A stretch of 64,000 nucleotides of DNA from NCBI GenBank assembly GCA_009760885.1, contig CM019701.1:33866697-33930696 (forward strand), in the 5' to 3' direction. Position 1 is the first letter of the stretch, and each line of letters starts with the position of its first letter. The notes beneath the pieces were generated by a model. That model was not told the DNA's origin. It was given only the letters and a program-made list of their open reading frames with translations, and made no database searches. The translations under genes and the position numbers were made by a program. Below, in pieces: positions 1-15,200 of this stretch. The stretch comes from Achatina immaculata (lineage: Eukaryota; Mollusca; Gastropoda; Stylommatophora; Achatinidae).

Positions 1-62
1 TGCAACCATTAGTATCCATACAAACACTTAACCAACATGCACGTAATAAACAAAGCACATAC

Positions 63-214
63 TTATACGTTTGAAGGCAAGCATTAAATTCCAGAATGAG
101 AAAGGGAAAAGTGAGGTAGCTGTTGGCGAGACGTGTTGCAACAAAAGTGATGGCCTCATACAGATAAACACGAGACTGGGATGTCTGGAAGAGAGGTCGA
201 ATGTTACGTCTCAC
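63..214 (-). CDS. MBOAT1/2: MBOAT exon 10 (gene continues past base 1)
   Basis: Codes VRRNIRPLFQTSQSRVYLYE through ATRLANSYLTFPFLILEFNA. It matches the family's VRxNxRxYF...YDxITWIVTQxAISYTTVPFVLL segment (penultimate helices). The acceptor is TTTACAG. The donor is most likely GTATGT at base 62, leaving two spare bases; an alternative donor 8 bases earlier exists. The final exon(s) are outside the window. Confidence 0.9.
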
Positions 215-3200
215 CTGTAAATGAAAATTTCATTAGTCCATGTCTGAAAGAGCCTGAGATGATGTGAAGCCTATCTAAGATTATATAGACAACTTCTGAA
301 ACAACTGTCTGTCTTGACACTACTTATTCTACCAATTACTAACCTCAAAAATGTTTATGTTTTATACAATTAGAATGTGTCTGCAAGAAGAGTGGGATCA
401 CATAAAGCTGAGTCTTGAATCATCAGCAGCTACACACTGAGGACAATACCCTTTCTACTTCTGAAAGTACCCATTGTATGCATTTTAGGAATTGCTCTTA
501 GATGAACCTCCAGATTTTCTTTTCTCTCTTCAACTGTTTGAAAATAGTTTCCTTTTAGCTAGCTCTTCAGTTTTGGAAACAAACAAAAAAAATCACATGG
601 GACTAAAGTCAGGTGAGCATGATGTCTGGACAATGAGAACGACTTCACTATTTAAACTTGTTGGTACCTATTCACAATGAACAAACAATCCCTGGAGAAA
701 TGAAAAAAGTGATGATTATTGCTTTCACATTTGATTTCAATTGCTGAATTTTCTTTGATCTAGGAGAATTTTTTTTTCTCTAAGTGTGTGAGGACTAACA
801 CTTTGTTTACATGGCACTATGATATTAAATACAAATTTCATCACAGTTATGATGTTCTATAAGTTTCTACCTTTTCCAAATGCTCTTCTGAGACTATTCA
901 GGCCCCATTTGACTCTACCTGCCAGTTTATTAGTTAATAAATATACAGACGTGTTCATCAATACAGCTACTTCAGTCTTTTATGTGCTTGAAGACTGAGC
1001 ATAATCTAAGGCTTTGCAAGTACGAAAGTGACAATACACAATTCAAATTCCATTTTCAATACTAACCAAACATTACGATCCTACAATACATGTTACAACA
1101 TATGATAAACACTCTACAACACTATTAATTTTCTTTCCTTCTGTATAAAAATATTTTATTTTGTTCTGCTTTCTTACTAATCCTTTTTTAAATAATACTT
1201 ATATATTTCTATATAATGCTACTATCACAATTTATACTACATTCTTTCAGCTCAAAATTGGTTATTATAATGCTGAAAATAAAGTATATAAGATTAAACT
1301 ACATGGTGATGACAACTGTAATGATGCTATATTTACAATAATGCTTCTGAACTGTGGTAATTATAATGATAAAACTGCATCATGTCAGATGCTATAAATG
1401 ACTGAGTGCACAGCGTCATAAGAAACAGCTTAGGTGGGATGTAGTAGATTGCAATGCTGAAGATATTACTGATGACCTCATCAGTACTATCTTCAGTATC
1501 ACTATTTATCTTGCTTTTATAGCAACTAGCAGTTATAAGGACTGTTATTGCTGGAGGTGGGGTGGAGGATACGCTCTCCACTCCAATGGTGTGCATCTCA
1601 AATAGCCTCTGACAGTCAAGTCCAGCTCCTGGCCTTCTCATGGCAAAACTGTTTAAACCGAAGGTGAATATCTGGCGCCTGAAAACCAGAAGCTTCGGGT
1701 AGATGAGAGTCATGTTTGGTAGCTCATCTACCACTGCGGCGAGGTTCTTCAGCTGCTGTGTGTGGAGTGGGACTCCTCCCGGTCAATGAAGAAAGGTGCA
1801 AATGGGGTTGCCATGCGGCACCACCGTGGAAAAGGTGAAAGAAAGGAATAAGTGAAGTAAACAGTAGTGTCAAATCATGGCACCTCTGTCTGGGGGTCAA
1901 CCACGTCCTAAGTGCACTCATATCGGGCGAAATGCCTGCTGGCGAGATTCTTCGTATGCTGCATGTGGAGTGAAGCTCCTCCCAGCCAAGGAAGAAAATG
2001 CAGAAAAGCAACCAGGACTGCTGTGTGGCGCCGATGTGAAAAGGTGATGGAAATGACAAAGTGAAGCTTAATCGGTATGTTCAGCAGTATCGCGGCAAGA
2101 GCTACTCATATCACAGCACCTATGCTCTAGAGGTCAGTCACATCCGAAATATACCCATACTGGTGAAATATGCCTAAACCGGCTTACACCAGGAGTGAAA
2201 CTTGATGGCTACGCATGTCAAGGTACTTCTGCTCTAAAGGTCGGTCATGTCCGATATACACCCATACTGGTGAAATAAGCCTAAATCAGCTTACACCAGG
2301 GGTGAAATTCGATGAAACACATGTCATGGTACCTCCGCTCTAGAGGTCAGTCATGTCCAAAACACACCCATACTGGGATAATATGCCTAAACCGGCTCAT
2401 CCCAGGGGTGGAAGTCACTAGTGGCAAGGATTCATCCTCCTGGACAAAAGCTCCATCTTGGTCACAACTAGGAAGGGTAGCGGCCACGACCACAAAATGC
2501 TGAAGTCGGAGATACTGGATCAGGGCAGTCTAGATAGGCAACCACCTCTCACCCAGTGGGGATGTATGCATATCCTAATCACGCTGAGGTTTTCCGGTGA
2601 GAAAGTCCAATGCCGAAATAGAAGGGAACCACCTCTCACCTGGCGGTGGTACACTGGTATCTCAAAACACGTCGAGGTTTTCCGGTGAGAAAGTCCAACT
2701 CTAGCCTGGATGGGCTACCACCTCTCACCCAGAGGGGACATACTGATATCCAAAACACGTCGAGGTTTTCCAGTGAGAAAGTCCATTTCTAGATCAAACT
2801 GGTGCAACGAAAACCACGGTGTCATACAATCCTGCTTCTGAGACTCACCAAGAATACAGGCTCAAGCTGTGCAATACTCTGAACCTATTGTGGTCCTCCC
2901 GGGGATCTCATGTGGTCCTTTTGGGGATCTCACGGGGGACCAGAGGACCACAGATGTATGCTCAGTAGGATCACAGGGCGGTCTTGGTGGTATAAGCAAA
3001 CGAAGAAGAAGAAGAAGGTACCAACTAGCGACGATTTCTTTGACTCAACTGCATTTCCATTTGTAAGCAAATTTTTACGCTGAAAAGAACTAATCAAACA
3101 TAACATTTCCATCAGAAATTTCTGCCCACTCTTATTTTAACAAGTTTCGATACAGCTGAAATGTTAATTCCAAATTTTCCTGCAGTGTCTTTTCTCATGA

Positions 3201-6200
3201 CCTTGTCATCAGCATGCTTCAGAATGTCCATTTTAGTGCTTAAATCCAGACTGACATGAAAGCATTTAGTAGCCATCATCTGTCATAAAGATAATCAGGC
3301 TATACGATTCACAGTACACTGCTCTAGAATGACCAACTGTCAACTTGTGTTGCTGACTAGACAACACCATCCATGTCTTGATAAAAAAGACAAACAATGA
3401 CCAAAAGTTTTTAATCATGATCTTTTGAAATGGTGGCCATGATAAGTCTTTCACTCACTTCACCTGAGTTTTGATGCCCACATGTTTGAAAGGTTGATGA
3501 TGCATGTACTCGGTGATAAAATGGCTGGTCTCTTCTTTGATAAGTCATGGAGCTGAAAAGGCTTTTTGAGATGTTTATAGCTTGGACTCACCCAGTCTGT
3601 GATAGAAAATGGGGTCTTAAGCTCCTCCAAGTGCAAAAATATGTTGACATTAACCGATTTGTGCCAATAAGAAGCGTGATATTAACCGAGTAAAGCCCAT
3701 TAATTACTTTTGGCTGGAGATACAAATGTCTGTGACAATATCCAGGTTGTGACATGAAGCAATGTAATATTAAGTGAGTTCGACTGTAATTATAAATTTT
3801 ACAATTATCATTATGACAAAGTCTATATAAGCTATGAAAAAAAAATGATGATAATATATATATATATTTAAATTTTTACACTGTGATCATCACTTTGTCT
3901 CAGCATGTCTTGTTAAATAACAGGATTAAATCAAAGCATCAATGTTAAAATATACATTACCTGCCGGGCAACAATTGTCATGAAAGCACCACTGCCAAAC
4001 ATGATGTAATACCCAGGATAAAATCCATGCCAAAAAGCACTACACGCAAACACAGCCAGCGTATTATGGATGGGTGCACGATCATAAACAACTCTACGCA
4101 ACCACACCAAAGTCTTTTTATTCCAACTGTCAATGTTTATTTTAAGACTAGTTGACAGCTGTGGGAATAAGACAAATAAATATAAAAGAAAAGTTTCACT
4201 TTGAAATGCTGTACTTTTTATGTATTTTGTACTTAAGAACATTAATTTGTAAAAATGCTATCTTCCTTATCTATCAAGTTCTGCACTATGATAATTATAT
4301 TCACAGAATTGAAGACAATTTTTTTGTCCCCTCCTTAATTTCTCAAACAGTGAGTTGGTTAAAATTTGAGTGAAACACACCATCTCATTTAAACTCGTCT
4401 TACCTCAACACCTAATATATCCACATTATCTGTAAGATCCCACTTTGGATTTCCCTGAGCATCATAACCATTGAAGCCAAACCCAGCAGCATTGTTTAAA
4501 GCATCAGCTGAAAGTATTCAAAGACTACACTTCATCAAATGTAAAAGCATAGGAACAAATATTAGGAGCTAAATGTCTGTGAAATGATATGTCAAATTTC
4601 ACTTTATGAGATCATATGGGAAATGTCATCAAATGACAGAAATCCCAGCATGCACCAAACATGCCATGAGGCAGAAGACTATGGTTTTGTTACCTCTTCA
4701 GAATTCAACAGTCAGTTTCCAATACAGGCCTTCAGCAGCAGAAAATATGGCATCAAACCATGATGGCATTAAAAAAATATAATGGATAGATGACGTTCAA
4801 GAGGTCCTAAAGAGATATGCATTACCACCAACCAGTGTCATGCATGATTCTTGGCCATAAATTGCACCTCCCCACAATATTTACTGACAATTTGTGGAAG
4901 AATAAAGATAAAAGAAAAAACATATATAAGTAACAAACACACTTTATTTTCAAAGGGTAAAGAATTGGGCATGAATGTCTGACATTCTGCCCCTCATCTC
5001 TCAACATTCACTCTGTTACAAATGTTCAGTTAGTACATTCCTGATAAAGAAAATAAAATGACAAGCACTTACATAAAACTTCCTGTCAACACATTCAGTT
5101 GTATAAAGGGACTAAGTAATGGTATATTTCCACAGTTTCCACACATTCATTATAGTCAGTCACATACACAATTAACAGATATTGCAGATAAACACAGGGG
5201 GAAAATGCTTGCACTAAAAACTTAACTCTCAACATAGTTATCCCCATTAACCAACCCAGCCACTATAAAACAGCTATCTCAGATGAAAAGTTATGGCACC
5301 ATACACATTAGCCTCTATTTTCCACTCTGGTTCCTCCATAAAATATACATGGGTGAATCAAAACGAAAGTTAGAAAATGTGAATTACACAAAACTTGTAT
5401 TCAGTACAGGAAAAATAACACCCATATTTGTCAGTACAGTCCCCTTACTTTGCAGTGCATCTGCACCATCTGTGAACCAGCACCTGAACTCTAGTAAAGA
5501 AAAAATCCTGCCCTGACTTTTCAGCTGCCAGTGCATCACATCCACTGTGTGTTTGTCCAGACAACTGGCATCACTGTAAGCTTGTTATGCCTTAGCATAC
5601 CTTAGTTATTACTAAAGTTTACTTTAACAAGTACAATAATGGAGAAACAGAAACAAACTGCAAAGTATGAGTTCAAGAATACCAGGAAAGATGAGCTGCA
5701 GGTCAAGATAATGGTGTCAAAATGCTGAAAAGTGGACTTGTGAATTTTTAATAATTCTGTTTTTTTTCTGGTGGCAACAGCAGTGAATACCTATGATTTC
5801 TGACAACTTACATCCTTCTCGTGCAGTTAAAAGTCACATAGGGCTCGCATGGTAGTTCACCAAGTTTTTCAGACTCATCGAGGGATTTTATGCCTACTAA
5901 TCTGGTCTCTCTTAACAAATGACAACTGGTCTACTTTAAAAATATTGTAACTAATAAATCAATTTATGCATGCGAAAGCTGGAAAACAACTAAAGAAATA
6001 GAAAAGAAATTAGACTCTTTTGAAAAAAAAATGCCTAAGGAAAATACTCGGCATCAAGTGGAATGAATTCAAGAACAATGCAGAGATAAGACAGATGACT
6101 GAACAACAACCAGTCTCATGGGTGATCAGGAAATGGAGATGGACATATGTTGGTCACTTGATGAGAAGAAATGATCAGAGAATCCCAAAACAAGCTATCA

Positions 6201-9200
6201 AGTGGAACACAACAGGCCGAAGAAAAAGAGACAGACCACGTGAAACTCTGAAGAGGACATTAAGAGAGGCCAAATTAACAGGCATAAAATCCTTTGATGA
6301 GGTTGAAAGACTCGCCGAAGACAGGAAAAATTGGCGAAATACTTTGCGAGCCCTATGTGACGTTTAGCGGCACAGGAAGGATATAAGAAATAAGATAAGA
6401 TAATAAATCAAGGCCAGTAGAATATCAAGCTTTTGAGTCATATCATATTTTTAGAATATATAAAATGTGTACAAAAATGTATTTTCTCTACATGTAGTAT
6501 CTTGTAACCATATTATACCCACCCTGGGAGCAGTACATGCAGTATATGGAGTACATTTTGGAAGTGCCACAAAACAGACAGGCTGAAACAGACTCACTGA
6601 ACTTCAAGAATGAGTACTTTTCATAATGTAAATTTCCAAACAGCAGGACATGGCAAATTCAGAAGCTGTAAAACAGTGTCATAAGTTTGCAAATCTAAGT
6701 CATTAATAACAAAAGCTAGACCAGTAATGAAATTTGGTTTCTTCATATTTACAAAGTTTTGTGTGGTGCACCAGTATCATTCAGGGAATGCTTCATTACA
6801 TTATAAACAAAGACCAGAGAGAATTACTAACAGCCTTAGCATTTTTCAGAATGTTAAATAAAAGGCAAATATGCACAAACATGAATCTTTCTTTCTGGTG
6901 TACCTAAAATCCATGCAAAATAATACTTGAATCTTGCCAAGGTCAGCACTCCTAGGATAAAAATCAGCCTTTCCATGAATGTCATGCTGTAAAATTCAGG
7001 AGCTGAAATTGTGAAAATGAATTTAATTAACAGAGAAAACAATAACTATTATAAGATTAAATCAGAAACAAACTAATCATCACCAAGCTAGCAATTAAAA
7101 CATGAAAAGACATCAAATGCAAATAGTGAGGACAAGACAAGGCTTGCTCATAAAATATGTATAGTATGTCTCAGGAAAATACTCAGGAAAATACTCTGTA
7201 TAAAGTGGAACGAATTCAAGAACAACGCAGAGATAAGACAGATGACCAAACGACAACCTGTCTTATGGGTGATCAGAAAAAGAAGATGGACATATGCTGG
7301 TCATGTGATAAGAAGGAACAATCAGAGAATCCTCAAACAAGCTATCAAGTGGAACACAAAAGCTGAAAAAAAAAAAAGAGGTCGACCACATGAAACTCTA
7401 AACAGGACATTGTTAAGAGAGGCCAGTTCAGTGGGCATAATATCCCTTGACGAGATTAAAAAACTGGCCGAAGACAGGAAATCTTGGTGAACTACCATGG
7501 GGGCCCTATGTGACATTCAGCAGCATGGGAAGGATGTAAGATGTCTCAGAGGATGAGTCTTGCATGTCCAATATCGCACAAGGTAAAGAAAATGGAGCCA
7601 GTTACAGTAAATTCCAAACAACTTCACATAGTGATTGTTTTGATCAGAATGAATTGAGTGATCTGATCAGGGACTTAAATCTTTCCAATGAGTCTTAAAT
7701 CTTTTCAATGAGACTTCTGAATTGCTTGCCTCCGGACTAAAGGAAAAGAATGTACTTCAGCCTGGAAAAGAAGAATTACATTTTATTGAAGGGGAGACAA
7801 AGAATTTGCTGCCTTTCTTTACTGAAGACAACAACTTAGTATTCTGCAATGACATTGGAAACCTTGTGAAGAAAATTGGTCTTTCAGAATATAACACAAA
7901 TGAGTGGCGTATTTTCATCAACAGTTCAAAAGTTTGAAATGTGTTCTTTTAAATAATGGCAGCAAATTTGGTTCTTTTCCAGTCGTCATACCATCAGGCA
8001 CCTCTTTCCTCTTGGAAAAGATAAATTAACAAGAACGTCAATGAGTGATTTCTGTAGACTTGAAGATGGTTAATTTTCTTCATGATCAACAAAGTGGCTA
8101 CACAAAATATCCTGGCTTTTTATGCCTTTGGGACAGTATAGCCAAACATGAATGCTGGGCAAGAAAAGACTGCCCTCTGAGGGAATATATGGTGGTTGGA
8201 GAACAAAATGTAATCAATGAACCTTTGGTAGGACGAGATAGAATCATACTTCCACCATTACATATAAAGCTAGGTCTGATGAAACAATTTGTAAAGGCTT
8301 CAAAAAAAGATGGTTTGTGCATTGAATACATAGTTATAAGTTACCTGGACTTACCACAGAAAAACTGAAGGCAGAAATTTTTTATTCATCCACAGATCAG
8401 ACAACTTATAAATGATCCACATTTCATAGCATCAATGAATGAAATCGAATTATCTTCATCTGTTCTTGCTGTGAAAAGCTTTCTTGGCAACAAGAAGGCG
8501 GACAGCTACATACAATTAATAGAGGATATGCTCTTTCATTTCAACAGGCTTGGCTGTAACATTTGTGTTAAAATCCATTATCTGCATAATCACTTAGATC
8601 GCTTTCCAGAGAACCTTGGTGACTTATGTGAAAAGCAAGGTAAAAGATTTCAACAAGACATAAAAATAATGGAAGCCATATACCAAGAAAGATGTGATGC
8701 ACAATGATGGCGGACTGTTGTTGGAATTTTATGCGAGATTGTCCTGGCAGATCCTACTCTCAGAAGTCTTACAAAGGGAGCTTCTTGTGTGGAAAGTTTG
8801 TATCATAAACTTGTGCCTTTGGTTTGAAATAAGCAGATTTTCATGAAGTACACTTTTCTTTTAATTTTAATATGTTTCCTTCATGCTTAACAGAACTTAA
8901 ACACTACATTAAAATATCTTGATTTGTTATGCGCGGGCAGGGTGAAGAGTGGTATATGGCATATGTTGTGTATCTCAAAAACTAGAGCAGATAAGGGAAA
9001 AATTGTGCCATTTCTGGAATCAGCAGGTCAAACATACTGAGAAACAGGTCTGACATTTGAAGCACCAAAATGTGTGTTAGCCAGTGATTCATCAAAGGTG
9101 AACACTTTCATGAATTACCACTTGTTTTCTGACACCAAGATGCACTCTATAACTTGTTTGCTTTTAATGATTGTACTTAAAAGTGGTCTTTCTTTCACTT

Positions 9201-12200
9201 CTAATATGTAGACATCTACAGCCATAATTTAATAATTCAAACACTGAGCAACTGCTTATCTTGTGATACATGAGTTCATTTAGTGAAAAAAAAAAGACCT
9301 ATTAGTTTTTTAAAAAATCTTACTGCTAATATTCTGATGTATTTTACATGATTCTGATGCACTGTCCCACAGTGATGGAGTGGTTAGTGCAATGACTTGG
9401 TGATAAGAAGGCCAAAGTTTTGATTTCTCATTAGGGACACATTTTTTTTCTTGGGCCATCACCAGAATCAACCCAGACTGCCTGAGAAAACAAAAGCAGC
9501 GAGGACAAATGCTGTAGTCTAGAAATGTTGAAAGAGCTAACATATCATATCCCTAGGGCATACAAATTCCATATAATTTTTTTCTTTTTTTTTTCAACAA
9601 TAAATGTTTATTGCACACTGCTCTGTTCCATAAGTTAGTGAATAAAAAGAATGGTCAATTCCATTTAGATAAGCTTTCACAGAATGTAAATTTTATTTCA
9701 AAGGAGAGAGATCATTACGGCCAAAAATTTTATTTCAAAGGAGAGAGATCATTACAACCAAAAATTTTATTTCAAAGGAGAGAGATCATTACGGCCAAAA
9801 ATGACACACTAATAAGAAAATGGTTGCTTCTAAAACTGTAAATAAACAAACAAATTTAAACTCAATATATTCTGCACTTCAGTCAAGGCAAGAAGAAATG
9901 ATTCTAAAACTTACTATTCAACTTTTCTGGTGGGTAAAACAATCCTGGCAAGATCATCATCCCTGCACAACATGCTGAAGCAATAACTAGCTTTTTCAGG
10001 ACGATTTTCTATTGGAGAAAACAAGAATCTTAAAAACATGTTTAATACAGAATGAAAAAACACTGGCTGTAATATGGCAACAACAGGAAAGATCACACCC
10101 ACTGTAAACTTCAAACAGACACACTTTTTTTGTTAATACAACACTCTGTTTTGTTTACTAGTGTAAACATGGAAAATGAGAAATGAAACTTGCTAAACTA
10201 CATGAAAACATAAGATGATAAACTGTGCAGTCTGAGTTTGAGAATAAGAGGCCGCTAGACTGTAACATAACAGAGGAAAATGAGGACTTACCCTTGTCCA
10301 TTTCTCTTTCTCATTTGGATTAACATGAAGAGAAACAAAATTATGGGAATAAATGACTGGGGAGGGGGGAGGGAAGGAGAGGGGGAGAGAGAGAGAGAGT
10401 GAAAAAGAGAGGGAGAGATAGAGAAATATGAGTGCAGATTTTACAATACTGTCTGCCCAGTACAAATTATGACAGGGTGGCCAAACCATTGCCCATGAGG
10501 CACGTGCGACTCCTTCAGATATAATGTGCAGCACATGAAAATATGTTGACTGAGCTCCTCCTTTTTTTTTAACATCACATCATATTTTCAACATAAGATT
10601 AATAATAGAGAAATGCAAAGAATTTAATGTGAATCTATATTTATCTTTTACAGACTATTCTAAAGCATTTGATTTGTGTACAACACCAGAAACTTTGGGA
10701 AATAATGGAAAAAATGGGATTTCCAACACATATGATAACAATTAATATCACTGCTGTATCTAGGCCAACAAGGCAGCAGTAAGAATAAATGGTGAAACAA
10801 CAACTTGTATGACATAAAACAAGGGTTGCATACTGTCACCTTACTTATTTAACTTGTATACTGAAAATACAATGAGGAATGTTAGAGAAGATGTAGACAA
10901 AGAATATTATGATGCCATAACAAACGGAGGTTATGAAATATAAGAAATTAGATATGGTGATGACACAGTATTACTGTCCACAACACAAAAAGAAATGGAA
11001 AAACTAATTATGTCAGTCCATAAGAACAGTGAAGAGCAAAACAAAGAAAACTAAAGTGATGACAACTGATAAAACAAATAAGGCAGCTGAAATATATATA
11101 TCAATGAGGAAAAATTGGAAGAGGTCTCCATCTCTTTTAATATTTTGGATCATTACTAACTAATAATTGAGATACAATGAGGGAAATTAAAAGGAGGAAA
11201 TCTATCGCTCTTCAAAAAATAAAACATACAGAACTACAAAAATAAGATTTTTAAGGGCATGCATCCTTCCCATCACAACATATGCCTGTGAGACTTGGAC
11301 AATTAAGAAAACAACTGAAAAACACATAAACGTCTTTGAATGTAAATGCTACAGAAGAGTCCCTCAAATATCATGGACACAAAAAAGAACAAATATATCC
11401 ATACTACAAGAACTTCTTCTCTGTTCGCTTCTACCACCAAGATCACCCCGTGATCCTGCTAAATTTACTCCTGTGGTCCTCGATGTGTCCCATGGTCCCC
11501 GAGAGGCCCACAAGAGATCCCAAGAGGATCACAAGAGGTTTAGAGTATTGTGGGGCTTGGGCCTGAATTCTTGGTGGGTCGAAGAAGTGGGAGTAGTGAC
11601 ACCATGGTTTTCGTTGCACCAGTTTAATCTAGAGCTGGACTTTCTCACCAGAAAACCTCGGCATGGTTTGGATAACAGTATATCCCCGCTGGGTGAGAGG
11701 TGGTTGCCCATCCACCCTAGAGTTGGACTTTCTCACCAGAAAACCTAGATGTGTTTTGGATATCAGTTTATCCCCGCCAGGTGAGAGGTGGTTGCCCATC
11801 CAGTCCAGTGTTGGACTTTCTCACCGGAAAACCTCAGCGTGATTAGGATATACATACATCTCCGCCAGGTGAGACATGGTTGTCTATCTAGACTGCACTG
11901 GTCCGGTGTCTCTGACTTCAACATTTTGTGGTTGTGGCCGCTACCCTTCCTACTTGTGACCAAGATGGAGCTTTTGTCCAGGGGGAAGAATCCTTGCCAG
12001 TATTAAGTTTCACCCCTGGGTTGAGCCGGTTTAGGCATATTATCCCAGTATAGGCATGTTTATGATGTGACCGACCTCTAGAGCGGAGGTACCGTGACAT
12101 GAGTAGCCATCAAGTTTCACTCCTGGTTTAAGCCGATTTATGCATATTTCACCAGTATGGGTGTATATTGGACGTGGCTGGCCTCTAGAGCAGAGGTGCT

Positions 12201-15200
12201 GCGGGATGAGTAGCTCTCACCGCGGGACTACTGGACATACCAATTAAGCTTCACTTTATCCTTTCCATCACCTTTTCACATTGGCACCGCACAGCAACCC
12301 TAACTGTTTTTTTGCATTTTCTTCAATGGCTGGGAGGAGCTTCACTCCACATACAGCATCCGAAGAATCTCGCCAGCAATGTCTTAACCCTTGGGTTAAG
12401 CCAGTTCAGGCAATTTGCCCAGTATGAGTGCACACAGGATGTGGCCAACCTACAGAGCAGATGCACCATGATTTGAGCAGTCCTGACCTCGAGACTACTG
12501 ATTACTTCATTTAAACCTTTCTTTCACCTTTTCCATAGTGGCGTCGTGCAGCAACCCCATTCACACCTTTCTTCACTGACTATGAGAAGCCCAACTCCAC
12601 GCACGGCAGCTGAAGAATTTCGCCAGCAGCTGGATTTAAATCCTCCCAAGAGTTTTCCTTCTCTCAGATAGCTACCAAACAAGACTATCATCTATTTGAA
12701 ACGTTTGGCTTTCAGGCACCAGATTTTTGCCTTCGCCTCTTCTCCTGGCAGTCTGAACAGTTCCACCACGAGAAGGCCATGAGTTGGACTTGACTGTCAG
12801 AGGCTATTTGAGATGCACGCCTTGGACACAAACAGCATATCCTCCACCCCACCTCCGGCTATGACAGTCCTTAGAACCACAAGTACTTGATACTGAAGAA
12901 GGTTGGCTAGTAACGAAGATTAACAAAGAAAACTTAAATATTTTGGACATATAAAACATCATGATAATTTAGAGAAGACAATCTTGGAAGGGTACATAAT
13001 GGGAAAAAGAAAGTGGAAGACCAAGATGAAGATGGATGCAAGACATAGTTGATGATCTGCGAATGGATGCGTCAGCAGCAGGGCATTTTGCTTACAATAG
13101 AGAGGCCTACAGGAGAGCTGGTAGGGAGCCAAAGTTCTGCAAGGAACTAATTATTTAATGGGAGTCCACAGCATTGAAACTTAAGTTTAATGTTCATGGT
13201 TAGTAAATATATTTAGGAATTTAAATGCTAATTTAATGTTAGATTTGAATCAGTGAATAAAGAAATTTTGAATCATCAAAGATTACAGAGGAAATGTAGT
13301 GGAGACAGTAGCTGTACAAGCCAGTGCTGACAACAAATAAATATTATTACATACCTGTATTTCCTAATATTTAAATAACATTGTTGCAAAATGTGGATGT
13401 AACGATTTTTAAAAAAATTAATATTAAAACAAAATATCTGTTCATGTCTTGCAGCAACCAAACATGTGAAATTTATTAAATATGATTCCTACCTCACACA
13501 AGTTCACCACCCTTGACTTACGCAATGTTTACTAGTACATTATAATCTATCCATCATTAAGATAAACAAAAGCCACAAATTAAACCAACTGTAAGGACAG
13601 GGCTACCTGCATACCACATTACATTACATGCCATGCTGGAGAGCGTTGATAATCATGATTCTCTATCCTGTGTGATGCTGGACATTACTGGTCAATTTAA
13701 ATGCTTTTTTTCCATGTCACTTTGGCTTCTCTCTCCTCCTTTTCCCTTTGAATTCTGTTACCAAGTTCTCAACTTCTGTCTTCTCATGAAACATCCAAGA
13801 AATTTTGACCTTTTTCTTATAGTAGTCCTTATACTGCTTTTCTCAAACTAGTTTTTTTTTAAAAAATTTTCTAAAATTTCTCTAGTATGTGTGCATTTTC
13901 TGTATTCTCTTAACTATTTTTATACTTCGAGATATGCCGTGAATAGATCCAGAGGACATTTTTTACCTATGTAACACATAGGAATCAGGGCAAAAGTGAT
14001 AGCTGTAGAACTGGGAGCAAGAGGATTCGTAGCAACATCAGCATATGACCTATGTAAGCAACTGGGCATAAAGGGACAAGCAAGAGCAAGGGCATTGAGA
14101 AGCCTTTCAGAAACAGCAGAAAAGGCCTCATGCTGGCTGTGGAGTATGCAAAACAAGCATTGGGAACATAAGTAATTTCATTTGCCACAACCAATACCAG
14201 TCCCAGTCCTCCATAGCTAAATCGCTAAAGATGCACTTCAAAAAGTGCAGTGCCAACTGGAAGACCATGGGTTCGATCCCAGGACCAGAAAAAAAATCAA
14301 CAACTCACAAGACCTCTGGGAGTCATGACCCAGAGGGGCCCACCCCCCTTACAGTGCCAGGAGTTTAAAGGGCCGAAACACTTGTCTGAAGGGGGGTACT
14401 TCCTCTGATGATCTGAAGGAGTTGTGTTGTTGTTCCGCTCTCTACGGTAGAGAGTTTCCTGCATATGCATACTGCGATGGTGGTTGGGATGTGTTGGAAT
14501 GGTGGTGCTTTGGTTTCTAATTTGGTCTCTAGTATTGAATTTAACCAAATTATTTTTTTAAATCTGGCCAAACCAGTAGTGTTAATCCATTCTGGTATGT
14601 TTTAAGCATCGCCATGAGGGGAAAACAAGTGAAAATTCTTTGTTGAAAAGAAAGTGTGTACAAAAATGATTTCTAAGCCGTCCACTTGTGGTTTCATGTT
14701 TTCTGATTATTGTAGATTGCAAATTAATTGTAAATAAATAACTAGTGTATATTTTGTTAGAGAAAATGGTGTTTGTGTAATATTTAATTCATTTCGGATA
14801 TTTTCGACCTAGTAAAATGGATTATCTTGACGGTAAGTAAGAGAACATTTTTTTAATCATCATTTTCCATTCTTTCTTCTCAATTCTTAGCTCCTTTTTT
14901 AGTACTATACTAACAATTTTATTAGAAAAATAATATACAACTTTTCCCATTTAAATTAATATATAATATGTAATACTGCAAATCAGTCTTTGCCTTTGCA
15001 ATCATTTTAAATGTGGTAACCACTTTATGAAATTTACCCTATTGAGATGACCACTGTTCATTTGATGGAAAACCTCCAGTACACAAAGAGTTAATATCAA
15101 AGAAAGTCATCTGGCAGAGAACAAAATAGGCATGCTCACTGATCAGTAACATTTTTTCTTCTTGTACTATTTTCAGTTAGAACTAGCTGCCTCATACAAA

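Noticed and set aside
1724..2059. 111-codon minus-strand frame inside COMP copy 1
   Set aside because: The frame is not kept in the other COMP copies; chance opening in GC-richer sequence.
5283..5700. Possible mariner-like fragment
   Set aside because: Only a weak resemblance of one end; no transposase motif or matching inverted end found.
9914..10114. 66-codon minus-strand frame starting MKFTVGVIFPVVA across MBOAT exon 6
   Set aside because: Another frame of the same bases (KIVLKKLVIASACCAG) fits the family helix, the splice sites and the phase; this frame does not.
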